Assembly (NCBI RefSeq): GCF_011299575.1
Contig: NZ_CP049863.1
Span: 1,984,001-2,048,000 of the forward strand
Direction of reading: 5' to 3'
Length of the DNA stretch: 64,000 nt
Origin: Leucobacter viscericola
GTDB lineage: Bacteria > Actinomycetota > Actinomycetes > Actinomycetales > Microbacteriaceae
Below, piece after piece: positions 1-9,334 of the stretch (position 1 is the stretch's first letter; each line of letters opens with the position of its first letter). Below the pieces are notes generated by a model that had not been told where the DNA came from, did not search any database, and saw only the letters and a program-made list of their open reading frames with translations. The position numbers were made by a program, and so were the translations under genes.

Positions 1-3000
1 GCGAGCGCAAGACCCGGACCGTTTCCACCCGTGAGTGACAACCACGCAGCGGTCGCGACAGTGGGTTTTGTCGGCGGCACGATGACCGGCGGCTGGTCCT
101 TTGTGAGCACTTCAAACTTCACGGCGCCCCTTGTCTGGGCCGCGTCGTTGAGCAGCACGATCTCGTGATTACCCGCCTTGGCTTCGCTCGGGATCAGGGC
201 CGTCAACTGCCCTGAACCGTTTACGTCCGCGGTGATCTTGCCGAGCAGGATCGGGCTCGAGTGCAACTCAACCGAGTACTGCCTGCCAGGTACGAGCCCG
301 TTCGCGGTCACCGTGACCTCGGTGCTTGCCGCGTAGCCGTTAGCCTTGTCGCTCGTGAGGGTCGGCATGAGCACGTGCAGTGTGACCGGCACCTCGACCG
401 ACTGGGCGAGCTCGTCCTTCACGGTCACGGTGAAGGATTCGTCGCCGTGCCAGTCCGTGCCGTCCGTTGCGAACGCGAGTGTGTCACCGTCGAGTTTCAC
501 CTTGCCGTGGAACCCGGCCGGGGTTGCGACCTTGTCGATCGTGAGGCCGTCGACGTCAACTGCTCCCAGCACGTCGGCCGTTGGGATCGTTGCCGTTCCA
601 TCCACGGGCACGAAGTACTCGGGCAGCTTCGGCAGGACCTTGCCCTTTTTCACGACAGTGAAGGTGTAGGTGATCTCTGCCGTCTGGCTCAGGTCGTCCG
701 TCACCGTGATGACCACGGTTTCCTGGCCGAAGAAGTCCTTCGCCGGGGTGTACGTCACACCACCCTTACCGTCGAGCGCAACCTTGCCACCCGCAGAGGG
801 TGTGCCGAGTGCCGAAGCGGTGAGATCTTTAAGGGATCCGGTCGTTTCGGTGCGAGCGTTCGGATCGAGCACGATGGTTTGATTCTGGGCCACCTTCATT
901 GCCACGGAGTCCGCGGTTGGTGGTGCCTGGATGGTGAGTGTCGCGGTCTGCTTCGCAGATGCATTGCCCGCCTTGTCGTGGGCCACGAACTCGATCGTGT
1001 AGTCGCCCGCGGCGTTGTAGTTCACGCCCTCGGTGACCGTCCACGCGTCGGCGTCGATTCCGCTGCCACCGGTCGTGTCTTGTGCGGTCACGTCGAACAG
1101 GCTGAGCCAGTCTTGCGTGGTCATCGGGGTAAGGGGCTCGCGTTGCGTGTGCTTCGCGGTGTCCTTTCCGATCGTGACCGACGGCTTCTTCGTATCCTGC
1201 ACCACGTACTTACCCGTGTAAGTGAACGTGTTGTCGTACGAGTCCGTCGCGGTGAACGTGACGTTGTAACCCGTCATGGAGAGGGTGTTGAAATCGACCG
1301 CGGTCGAATCGACCGTGAGCGACTTGAGCGTCGTACCGGCAGCCGTTGTCGCCTTCGCATCGAACAGTGCGATCCAATCAGCCTTACTTGCCGGCTTCGT
1401 GTCGCCCATCTCGTAGACGACAGGGTCGTTGCCGAGCGTGATGGCCGGTGCGCCCGCAAACGCGACCGTGTAGGTCACGGACTTCGTCTGCGTGTTGCCC
1501 GCGTTATCGGTTGCAGTGAAGACCACAAGGTAGGTGCCAGCGGTGGCGTAGTTGACGGCGCTCGCGTCAGCGGTGAGGCTCGCGAGCCCTGATCCCGAAT
1601 CAGCTGCCGTCGCCCCAAAGGCTGCGATCCAGCCAGCCTCGTCCGAGACCTGCGCGTCACCCTCATGGAACGTGAGCGCAGTACTCGTCGATGCGATCGT
1701 TGGCTTGATCGTGTCACGCACCGTCAGCGTGCCTGTCACGGATGCGGTGTAGCCGAGCGAATCGGTCACCGTGAAGACCACCGCGTATGGACCTGCCACG
1801 GCATAGTTCACGGCCGAGGCGTCAACGGCCACGCTCGCAACGGTCGCGCCACCGCTCGTACCGGTCGTCACGCCGCCAAACAGCGCCTTGACTGCGGCAT
1901 CGTTCGCGGGCTGCGTGGTCCCCATCTCGAAGAACGCTGCGTTCGAACCGAGCGAGATCGTCGGATCACCGACATACGCGACCACATACGACACGTTATA
2001 GGACGCGGTCGCGTTGCCCGCAGCATCGGTCGCCGTGAACTTCAGGGTGTAAGTACCAGCGGTACCGGTCTTCACCGCCGACGAGTCAACCGTGATCCCA
2101 CCACCGGCGGGCATGCCCGAACCGGCATCAGAGGCAGTCACACCATACAGCGCGATCCAACCAGCCGCGGTCGTCGGAGCAGCCGGGCTCCCCTTCGCAT
2201 ACGTCACCGACGTAGCGGTGCTCGCAACAGCGGGCGCTGTCTTATCAACCGAGAACGCGGTGTACTTCACCGCCGACACGTTGCCAACGAGATCAGTTGC
2301 GGCAACCGCCAGCGTGTACGCACCATCCGCGAGCGAACCCGGGATCGTGACGGCCGGGGTGTCGGCAGCACCAGTCGCGGCAGCATTACCCGAGGCCACC
2401 ACAGTCGAGGAGGCATCAAGCACCTGCCAGGCGTAGCTCTTGATGAAGGTACCCACGTCGGTGCCACTGAGTGTGGCGCTCGCGGGGTTGTACCGTGCCG
2501 ATCCAACCGTCACACCACCGGTAAACGCTGCCACGCTCGCAACAGGAGCGTCAGTGTCGGTGTAGTACACGCTCACACCAGTCGCGCCGGTCCCCGGCTG
2601 CATGTTCGTGAGCTTGTACACACCATCCACCGCGGGAGTTGTCGCGCCGCTGAACACCGAGGTGTTGTTGAGCGGCGAGGCAACCAGCTTGCGGCCACTC
2701 GGCGAGGTGAACACCACAGAATAGTCACCGGGGGTCAGCCCGGCGATGCCCGTGAACGTGTACGCACCCGACTCGTTGGTCGTCGTCGTGGCGACCTGGG
2801 TCGCGCCCTTCATGAGCTTGACCGTGTAGTCCTTCACGTACGGTGCTGCTGCTGAACCGGTACCCGCGGTGAGAGGCGTATTCACGGTATCGGTCAGCTG
2901 CAAGCTGCCCGACACGGTCGTCTTCGCGACCAGCGGCAGACGCAGATCCTTGATCCACTTCTTCGCACCCACCTGATCACCGATCAAGTACGACGAGGAT

Positions 3001-6000
3001 CCGACGTACTGCGTCGTGTTCTCCGAACCGTTCACTGCGGCATCTGTGATCTGCACGTACTTCAAGAACCCATCAGCATCCAGCGCCGACGACGTGAACG
3101 TGACGTTGCTGTTCGACGAGACCGGCTTCACCCGGTAGCTCAGGTTCGGGTCAAGGCCGATGAACGAGAACACCCCATCCGTACCGGCATCAAGGTTCGG
3201 AGTCACGGGTGATCCAACAGCGACCGGCGATCCCGACACCATCTTGTACAACTGCAAAGCAACACCAGACCCGTTGAGACCGGGCTCACCCGCATTCTGG
3301 ATCCCGTCACCGTTCAGATCAAGGAACGCCAGACCCGACAACTGCGTATCACCAGCGGGAGCCGACGACTTCACCGGCACCGACGGCGTCTCAGCAGCAG
3401 CCCACACACCCGCACCAACCTGGAACCTGTACGCGATCGTGTTCTTCGCCGTCGACCCATCACGCGGCGCCGAAGCAGGCACGGTCGCATCAAACGAGAG
3501 TGTGATCTTGTCGCCGGGGTTGAAGTTCACGCCACTGGCGAGCGTCACGCGCAGCGCTTTCGCACCGGTCGCGGTGCCCGTGTAAGGGGTCCACGCGTCA
3601 CCGGCGATGTCGGCACCGGCGGCGTCGAAACGCGCCGGGGTCGTTGAGGTGGTGTACTCGACCGTCGCGCCACTCGAGGGAGCTCCGTTGACGAGCACCT
3701 GCACGTTGCCGGAGAGGTTCACGTCGAATGCCGACCCACGAGACACCGCCGAGTTCAGTGTGTACTTGTCGCCATTCGCGGGCAGCACGTCAATGAACTG
3801 GAAGTCCTTGTACGTCTGCGACCCCGTGTTCGAAACGTCCACTTTGTAGCTCACCGATCCGCCCGGGCGAGCGGTCGCGGTTCCTGCGCCCTGCACAATC
3901 GCGGCTGCGTCTTCGGACCCCTTAATCGAGGTCACCGAGCCAACCGAAGTCGATGGGGAAACCGTAAACGTCTTTTCGCCCATCATCGCGTTATCGGTTG
4001 TAATGCCGAGGCCCTGCAGGGCGGTGTGAATCTCGGACGAAAGCCCGGAGTATGCGCCGTACGATGCCGCAGCAGACAGGGACTTCTTTGAGTAGTCGGC
4101 CTTCGTGCGGGCGGCATTTACGGTGAAGGCGTCCTGCGAAAGTGATCCCATGCCAACGAGCACCTTCTGCGTGCCCGCGAGCATCGTGTTGAGCTTGAGG
4201 TTCGGGCTCGTGAGGAGCTGCTGGAATCCAACTGCGCCGTAGCCGAGTTGACCGCTGGTGATCCGAACATAGTTCAGCGTGGATCCGTCGGAGAGCGGAA
4301 TGCTGCCGGTGTTGGCGGCCACCGTTGGGTACGTCTCGACAAAACCTCGACTGCAACCGTCAGACTGATTTGCCCAGGCCATCGGCCCACAGATTGATGG
4401 GTTCAGGTTCGACGCCGCCATTCCCTTTGGCGTCACAAAAAAGATGTAGGGCTGTTTGAACGCCTTCACTCCGTCGGAACCGAGAAACAGGCGGGCACTG
4501 AGTGTTTTGCCGTTGGCGTAAGTCCGGTCAAAGCTCACCGCACCGTTGCCAACCGGGGTGTCTGTGGACTCAATCTGCGACGGCGTCGCCGATTCTGCCA
4601 CGATCGTGACGGTCTTGCCGAACCCTGTGTTTGGAGTCATTGTGATGTCGCCGACAACAGCGTCACGATATGTCACCGACGGGGTGTCGAAGCGAAGAGT
4701 TGCGCCTTCAGCAAGGCCCGGGTCAGCCTGGAAGGAAATTGACGCGCCGCCTGCATCCCGGTTAATCGCGATTCCAAAATCATTGAGCACGTAGCGGAAA
4801 CCGGTAATAACCGACGGGTCGGCAAGGGTGATCTGCCCGCTCAGGCCGCCCGAAAGCGGCAGGGTCTGCCAAGAGCTCGACTCAGTCACTGAAGCATCGG
4901 TTGTGTACTCCACGCTCTTGAGCGTGGCCACTCCGCCCGTTCCGTCTATGTAGTTGGAAGTAAATCCACGCGGAATTGCGCCTGCTGGAGTCTTCGAGAT
5001 AACCGTGAAGTTTTTGACAGGAGGCGTGATTGCCGAGATGCCGATCCGCTGCACCCAATCAAAGGGCTCGCCCGCAACCGCCTGAGTTGCACCCTGCGTC
5101 GCAACGTACGCCACGTTGGTCGCAGCGGGCTCAGGAACGACAACTTTCAGCGCTGAGCTAGAAACGATCGTTTTGGTCGCACCGCTTGCATCGGCGTCGT
5201 CAAGCACCTGAAATGGCACAGAGTACGTTCCGGGGGCGGCGCCCACCGGCACGGTCACCGTGAACTGCATGAGCGCCGACGTGCTCGGCCAGCCAAACGC
5301 ACCGTAAGCAAACGTGCGTGCCGATGCATCGTCTTGCAGTACCGTGCGGTTTACAAATACACCCTCGTTCACCATCTGCGGACCGGTATTGACCCAGCTT
5401 CGTGGCAGCAGGTTATCGGTGCCACTCTGCACGCCCCACTGTGTTGAAACCTGCAGGTTGCGGAATGCGGTTTTTGCACCGGCAGCCTGCAGCATTTGGG
5501 GCCAGCCAGTGCTGGAAACGCCAGGGTTCAGCGTGAAAGTCGGAGCTGGTGCAGTCCACTGGCCGGGAAGTGGCTGCGTGAGGGTCGCGGGAATGGTGGT
5601 ACCCGTTGCCGTGATGGGGGCGCTCGAAACCGTCTGGGTAATCGGCGCATTGTCAGTGGTCACGCCGGTTGTTGTGGCGGTCGCCTGGAACGTTTCCGCC
5701 AGGGTTGCGGTTGCCGAGGGAATCGCGTTCACAGTTGCCGAGTAGACGGATCCCGAGACGAGTGCTCCCCAGGTCACCGTGTAGGTGTTCGATTGTTCAT
5801 CCCAGGAGTGCGCCGTCGCACCCACTGGCAACGGACCGTTGTTTGTGCGCTTCAGAGATCTGTCGAGCACCAGCTTCGTAACCGCCCCCGGCTTCAGCGC
5901 CGTGCCGGATGGAAGCGAGATCTGCACCTCAAACGGTACGGTGTCGGTGAACGCAGAAACCGTCGTCACCCCACCGTTCTTTACGGAAAGGCCAAGGTCA

Positions 6001-6167
6001 CCGGGATCAGCAAGCGCCGGGCTCGCCGTCAGGCCACTGAATGCGAGCAATCCCACTAGCACCGCGGCGAGCGCCGCCCAAGGTTTTTGTGTGATCCCGA
6101 ACCTGCCAGCTGTACCAGCATCGCGTCTGCGAGCCGTCACCAGCTTTTGTTTTACCGTGTTGCTCAT
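1..6167 (-). CDS. Giant exported Ig-repeat surface protein (3' end beyond window)
   Basis: The minus frame is open from an ATG at 6167 to the left edge, giving at least 2,055 residues. A basic N-terminus and hydrophobic stretch end in ASPALA, so signal peptidase cleavage is expected near residue 53. A long non-repetitive region follows. Around residues 935-1055 there is an SdrD_B-like domain with the hallmark NGDGIQNAGEPG, then a CnaB-like domain (about 1080-1175). Five Ig-like repeats of roughly 85-90 residues, each containing a 'VxFTATDxAGN'-type strand, span about 1300-1720. Two cadherin/Ig-like modules and a final beta domain (about 1940-2020) follow. The last residues visible include WLSLTGGNGPGLALA (LSLTG at 27-41). 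This resembles a sortase signal followed by the start of a membrane segment. A wall-anchored adhesin or matrix protein is likely; its ligand is unknown. Confidence 0.85.
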   Translation of the reverse strand, partial: MSNTVKQKLVTARRRDAGTAGRFGITQKPWAALAAVLVGLLAFSGLTASPALADPGDLGLSVKNGGVTTVSAFTDTVPFEVQISLPSGTALKPGAVTKLVLDRSLKRTNNGPLPVGATAHSWDEQSNTYTVTWGALVSGSVYSATVNAIPSATATLAETFQATATTTGVTTDNAPITQTVSSAPITATGTTIPATLTQPLPGQWTAPAPTFTLNPGVSSTGWPQMLQAAGAKTAFRNLQVSTQWGVQSGTDNLLPRSWVNTGPQMVNEGVFVNRTVLQDDASARTFAYGAFGWPSTSALMQFTVTVPVGAAPGTYSVPFQVLDDADASGATKTIVSSSALKVVVPEPAATNVAYVATQGATQAVAGEPFDWVQRIGISAITPPVKNFTVISKTPAGAIPRGFTSNYIDGTGGVATLKSVEYTTDASVTESSSWQTLPLSGGLSGQITLADPSVITGFRYVLNDFGIAINRDAGGASISFQADPGLAEGATLRFDTPSVTYRDAVVGDITMTPNTGFGKTVTIVAESATPSQIESTDTPVGNGAVSFDRTYANGKTLSARLFLGSDGVKAFKQPYIFFVTPKGMAASNLNPSICGPMAWANQSDGCSRGFVETYPTVAANTGSIPLSDGSTLNYVRITSGQLGYGAVGFQQLLTSPNLKLNTMLAGTQKVLVGMGSLSQDAFTVNAARTKADYSKKSLSAAASYGAYSGLSSEIHTALQGLGITTDNAMMGEKTFTVSPSTSVGSVTSIKGSEDAAAIVQGAGTATARPGGSVSYKVDVSNTGSQTYKDFQFIDVLPANGDKYTLNSAVSRGSAFDVNLSGNVQVLVNGAPSSGATVEYTTSTTPARFDAAGADIAGDAWTPYTGTATGAKALRVTLASGVNFNPGDKITLSFDATVPASAPRDGSTAKNTIAYRFQVGAGVWAAAETPSVPVKSSAPAGDTQLSGLAFLDLNGDGIQNAGEPGLNGSGVALQLYKMVSGSPVAVGSPVTPNLDAGTDGVFSFIGLDPNLSYRVKPVSSNSNVTFTSSALDADGFLKYVQITDAAVNGSENTTQYVGSSSYLIGDQVGAKKWIKDLRLPLVAKTTVSGSLQLTDTVNTPLTAGTGSAAAPYVKDYTVKLMKGATQVATTTTNESGAYTFTGIAGLTPGDYSVVFTSPSGRKLVASPLNNTSVFSGATTPAVDGVYKLTNMQPGTGATGVSVYYTDTDAPVASVAAFTGGVTVGSARYNPASATLSGTDVGTFIKSYAWQVLDASSTVVASGNAAATGAADTPAVTIPGSLADGAYTLAVAATDLVGNVSAVKYTAFSVDKTAPAVASTATSVTYAKGSPAAPTTAAGWIALYGVTASDAGSGMPAGGGITVDSSAVKTGTAGTYTLKFTATDAAGNATASYNVSYVVAYVGDPTISLGSNAAFFEMGTTQPANDAAVKALFGGVTTGTSGGATVASVAVDASAVNYAVAGPYAVVFTVTDSLGYTASVTGTLTVRDTIKPTIASTSTALTFHEGDAQVSDEAGWIAAFGATAADSGSGLASLTADASAVNYATAGTYLVVFTATDNAGNTQTKSVTYTVAFAGAPAITLGNDPVVYEMGDTKPASKADWIALFDAKATTAAGTTLKSLTVDSTAVDFNTLSMTGYNVTFTATDSYDNTFTYTGKYVVQDTKKPSVTIGKDTAKHTQREPLTPMTTQDWLSLFDVTAQDTTGGSGIDADAWTVTEGVNYNAAGDYTIEFVAHDKAGNASAKQTATLTIQAPPTADSVAMKVAQNQTIVLDPNARTETTGSLKDLTASALGTPSAGGKVALDGKGGVTYTPAKDFFGQETVVITVTDDLSQTAEITYTFTVVKKGKVLPKLPEYFVPVDGTATIPTADVLGAVDVDGLTIDKVATPAGFHGKVKLDGDTLAFATDGTDWHGDESFTVTVKDELAQSVEVPVTLHVLMPTLTSDKANGYAASTEVTVTANGLVPGRQYSVELHSSPILLGKITADVNGSGQLTALIPSEAKAGNHEIVLLNDAAQTRGAVKFEVLTKDQPPVIVPPTKPTVATAAWLSLTGGNGPGLAL

Positions 6168-6610
6168 ATTTCCTCTGTCAGTCGTTTCCCACTGGCCCGC
6201 ACCAAACGCGCCCCTATTTGCATGAGGAGATCTCAAAGAACCAGACCCAACCGCTGAAACTCAGGAGAACGGTTGAAGACCTCCATACACCCCACTAGGA
6301 GTCAAACCGCGCAATAAATTGCATGCGGAAGGAGATTTTTTCCGAGAGTTCCCTGAACGTTTCAAACAAGTGCCACGACAACACAATGCCCCCAACATCA
6401 AATTGAAGCACTACGTACCCCTCGCATGACGCCAAAAGGGGCAAGTACGTAATTTCTGCGGTGAAACTACGTAATTGAATGCGTTTCGGAAGTGAACATT
6501 CGGCCAGGTTAGTGACGAGAGGCAAGGATAACTACGTGTAGGTTTCCTTGCCTCTCGTCACTAACCTGGCCACTCGTCGCACAAACCCTTGCGCCAGGCA
6601 TACTTGAACC
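6168..6610. promoter_or_regulatory. Divergent control region between surface protein and two-component operon
   Basis: This 443-base stretch holds no credible gene. It carries TACGTA palindromes at 6412-6417, 6446-6451 and 6468-6473, plus TACGTG at 6533-6538. The second and third are 22 bases apart, about two helical turns. A 27-bp perfect inverted repeat lies at 6502-6571. The clustered TACGTA sites could bind the NarL-type regulator encoded at 7834, but that is inference. A CATACT box at 6599-6604 lies just before the kinase ATG, which has no clear ribosome binding site, so the kinase mRNA may be leaderless. Confidence 0.5.
6502..6571. repeat. 27-bp perfect inverted repeat in a divergent promoter region
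   Basis: The arms at 6502-6528 and 6545-6571 are perfectly complementary over 27 bases, with a 16-base loop that contains CTACGTG. There is no T-tract on either side. No gene ends here: both neighbours start facing away from it. An ordinary terminator is therefore unlikely. An operator, an attenuating leader for the kinase operon, or a mobile palindrome are alternatives. Confidence 0.85.
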
Positions 6611-7837
6611 ATGGGTGCTCAGCCGGAGACAGCAGTGGAGATGCCGCCGCGCGGTGTGCTTGGCCTGCGTCCGCCACCGCCCGTGGTGATCGACATCTTT
6701 CTCGCCTTCCTGATTATCGCGATGACCTACGCCCCGGTTCCCGGGGATCACTACGTGCGCCCGACCACACTCACTCTCGTGTTTGCCGGCGTCACCATCG
6801 TGCTGCTGCCGCTGCGACGCCACTTTCCCCGCACAGCACTGGCGCTCGCGGTCGCCTGCTTCACCATCGTCGCCCTGACCGGAGTCATGTCTTCCGGGCT
6901 CATCATGGCGGTTGCCATCATGGTCTTTGGGTACGTCAACCATTCGACTAGGCGACGCGGCATCTTGGTTGCGGTCGGCATTGTCGTGTTTGTGATCGTG
7001 CTGAGCATTCCCCTGGCAATCATCGACGGTTTCAGTCCGCGAGTGGTGCAGTTTGCGCTCACCATCGCCGTCGCTGTCGCCGCGGGTGATGCCACCCGCT
7101 CACGCAGGCAGTTCATCGAGGCGATCACCGAGCGGGCAAGGCGCGCCGAAGAAACCCGCGAGGCCGAGGCGCGGCGGCGGGTGAGCGAGGAGCGGCTGCG
7201 CATCGCTCGGGATCTGCACGACGTTGTCGCGCACCAGATCGCCGTCATCAGTCTCAACGCCGGGGTTGCCACCTCTTCGGTTGATGCGGCTCCGGAGCTC
7301 GCCAAGACCTCACTCGCCACGATCCGCGAGGCCTCCCGCTCAGTGCTCAGCGAGATCGGCGACCTCATGGCGATGCTGCGCAGCGACGATGACGGATCGG
7401 CCACCGCCTCGACAGCCCCACAGCACGACCTCGGCCAACTCGACCAGCTCATCACCCAGTTCACCGGATCCGGCCTCGACATCACACTCCGTTGCGAAGG
7501 AGACCTCACTCGCGTCGGCAGCGCCGCAAGCACCGTGGCCTACCGCGTGATTCAGGAGGCGCTCACCAACGCCCATAAACACGGAGCCGATCATCGCGCG
7601 CACCTGCTGGTCGTTGTCGAAGAGAGCGAACTCAGGATCATCGTGACGAACCCGTTCGACGCGGCCGATCCCGATCCTGCGCTGCCCACTCTCCCCACAC
7701 CAAACGGTGCCGGGCTCGGCCTCATCGGCGTGCGCGAGCGCGTTGCCTCCGTGCGTGGGCAGGTCGAAGCTGGCCCGGCTCCGGGTGGTTGGCGAGTCGC
7801 CGCGCGCATTCCTCTTTCAAAGGAGCCCCTCACGTGA
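6611..7837 (+). CDS. Sensor histidine kinase, NarL-type (HisKA_3)
   Basis: 408 residues. About five hydrophobic segments fill residues 20-165, with short loops and no large extracellular domain, so it is probably an intramembrane or lipid-stress sensor like DesK or LiaS. The phosphoacceptor is His203 in RIARDLHDVVAHQ, followed by a dimerisation helix. The C-terminal ATPase domain shows an N-box (EALTNAHKHG) and a G-box (GLGLIGVRERV). Its TGA overlaps the GTG of the response regulator by four bases, so the two are cotranslated. The downstream ABC exporter suggests the system responds to envelope stress or an antimicrobial compound. Confidence 0.92.
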   Translation: MGAQPETAVEMPPRGVLGLRPPPPVVIDIFLAFLIIAMTYAPVPGDHYVRPTTLTLVFAGVTIVLLPLRRHFPRTALALAVACFTIVALTGVMSSGLIMAVAIMVFGYVNHSTRRRGILVAVGIVVFVIVLSIPLAIIDGFSPRVVQFALTIAVAVAAGDATRSRRQFIEAITERARRAEETREAEARRRVSEERLRIARDLHDVVAHQIAVISLNAGVATSSVDAAPELAKTSLATIREASRSVLSEIGDLMAMLRSDDDGSATASTAPQHDLGQLDQLITQFTGSGLDITLRCEGDLTRVGSAASTVAYRVIQEALTNAHKHGADHRAHLLVVVEESELRIIVTNPFDAADPDPALPTLPTPNGAGLGLIGVRERVASVRGQVEAGPAPGGWRVAARIPLSKEPLT

Positions 7838-8517
7838 CCACCGTCCTGGTTGTTGACGATCAGCCACTCATCCGTCAGGCGGTCAGCGCCATTTTGTCGG
7901 CGGAGAACGACATCAGTGTTGTCGGCCAGGCGAGCAACGGTGCCGAGGCAGTGCAGCTCACCGCGGCCCTGCGCCCCGACGTGGTGCTCATGGATATTCG
8001 AATGCCCGAGATGGACGGGATCACCGCCACCTCGCTGATCTGTGCCGCATTGCCGACTCCAGCTGATGCGCCTCCCGAATCAACGCGGGTGCTGATCCTG
8101 ACCACCTTTGAAGAGGACGAGTACGTGGTGTCGGCACTGCGGGCGGGCGCGAGCGGGTTTATCGGTAAGGGATCGGAGCCGGAAGACATCTGCCGCGCCG
8201 TGCGCGCCATTGCCGCCGGTGACGCGCTGCTCTCGCCGACCGCGACCCGTGCGCTGATCAGTCGTCACCTCACGGCCGCACCCGCCACGCAGCCCGAACC
8301 AACCGTCGACCTGGAACACCTCACCGAGCGCGAACGCGAGGTGCTGCTGCTCGTTGCGCGTGGGCAATCGAATCAGGAGATCGCCGATGCACTGTTCATC
8401 TCACCCCACACCGCAAAGACACACGTCAATCGGGTGATGTCGAAGCTCAACGCCCACGACCGCGCGCAGCTGGTGATCGCGGGCTACGAGAGCGGGTTGA
8501 TCGCGCCAGGGGGTTAG
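7834..8517 (+). CDS. Response regulator, NarL/LuxR family
   Basis: 227 residues. The GTG start at 7834 is chosen because AGGAG lies at 7821-7825 and gives MTTVLVVDDQP directly; an upstream in-frame ATG at 7789 would add residues that do not belong to the receiver fold. The receiver carries the acidic pair D8/D9 and phosphoacceptor D54 (VVLMDIRMPEMDG). The C-terminal LuxR-type helix-turn-helix (LTEREREVLLLVARGQSNQEIA) would bind DNA as a dimer. It is the partner of the overlapping kinase and probably controls the ABC exporter that follows. It could also act on the TACGTA-rich upstream region. Confidence 0.93.
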   Translation: MTTVLVVDDQPLIRQAVSAILSAENDISVVGQASNGAEAVQLTAALRPDVVLMDIRMPEMDGITATSLICAALPTPADAPPESTRVLILTTFEEDEYVVSALRAGASGFIGKGSEPEDICRAVRAIAAGDALLSPTATRALISRHLTAAPATQPEPTVDLEHLTEREREVLLLVARGQSNQEIADALFISPHTAKTHVNRVMSKLNAHDRAQLVIAGYESGLIAPGG

Positions 8518-8605
8518 ACCCAGCCGCAACATACCGCGGATGCTGTACACGGAAATGACCCCGCTGGGCGACGCGCAATCGAGCGCAACGCGCGATTCTG
8601 GGAGC

Positions 8606-9334
8606 ATGAACAAAACTGATCCCCACGCGAAGCCGATTCTCGCGGTTTCGCACGTGAACAAAACCTATGGCCAGGGCGCAAACCGCTTCGAGGCCTTGAA
8701 AGACATCAGCTTCACGATTCGCGAGGGTGAGAGCGTCGCGATCGTGGGCAAGAGTGGCTCGGGCAAATCGACACTCATGCACGTGCTGGCGCTGCTCGAT
8801 GCGCCCGACAGCGGCACGATTGAGCTGGAGGGCGTCGATACCCAGTCGCTCAAGGGAGCCAAGCTGAACCGCACGCGCAATAAGACGTTCGGTTTTGTGT
8901 TTCAGCAGTTCTTCTTGACGGGCAACGAGAGTGTGCTTGACAACGTGATCCTGCCCCTGAAAATTGCGGGGGTGGGCCGATCCTCTCGTCGCGAGCGCGG
9001 CATGGCCGCTCTCGAGCAGCTTGAGCTCGATTCGAAGGCGAAGAACAAGGCGTCTGCGCTCTCGGGCGGCCAGAAACAGCGGGCCGTGATCGCCCGCGCG
9101 CTAGTGAATAACCCGCGCATCATCTTCGCCGATGAGCCAACCGGCAACCTCGACTCGGCAACGGGTGCGGTGGTCGAAGATATTCTGTTTACGCTCAATC
9201 GAGAGAACGGGATCACGCTCATCGTGGTGACCCACGACGAGGAGTTGGCGGCGCGCTGCGACCGCCGGATTCTGATTCGTGACGGCGAGATCGTCGAAGA
9301 CAGCGCCGTTGCCGCGCAGGGGGTTGCAGCATGA
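8606..9334 (+). CDS. ABC transporter ATP-binding protein, MacB/LolD-like
   Basis: 242 residues from the ATG at 8606; an upstream in-frame ATG at 8540 would add 22 residues with no domain match. Walker A is GKSGSGKST, the signature is LSGGQKQR, Walker B is IIFADEPTGNLD and the H-loop is VVTHD. The 'DEPTGNLD' form is typical of the MacB/LolD/FtsE branch, which powers export or extraction from the membrane rather than uptake. Its TGA overlaps the permease ATG by four bases. It forms an operon-like block with the two-component system upstream. Confidence 0.9.
   Translation: MNKTDPHAKPILAVSHVNKTYGQGANRFEALKDISFTIREGESVAIVGKSGSGKSTLMHVLALLDAPDSGTIELEGVDTQSLKGAKLNRTRNKTFGFVFQQFFLTGNESVLDNVILPLKIAGVGRSSRRERGMAALEQLELDSKAKNKASALSGGQKQRAVIARALVNNPRIIFADEPTGNLDSATGAVVEDILFTLNRENGITLIVVTHDEELAARCDRRILIRDGEIVEDSAVAAQGVAA

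Noticed and set aside
261..2855. Plus-strand open frames of 443 and 396 codons
   Set aside because: They lie antisense to the exported repeat protein. Their arginine/histidine-rich composition is typical of the reverse reading of a Thr/Val/Asp-rich protein.
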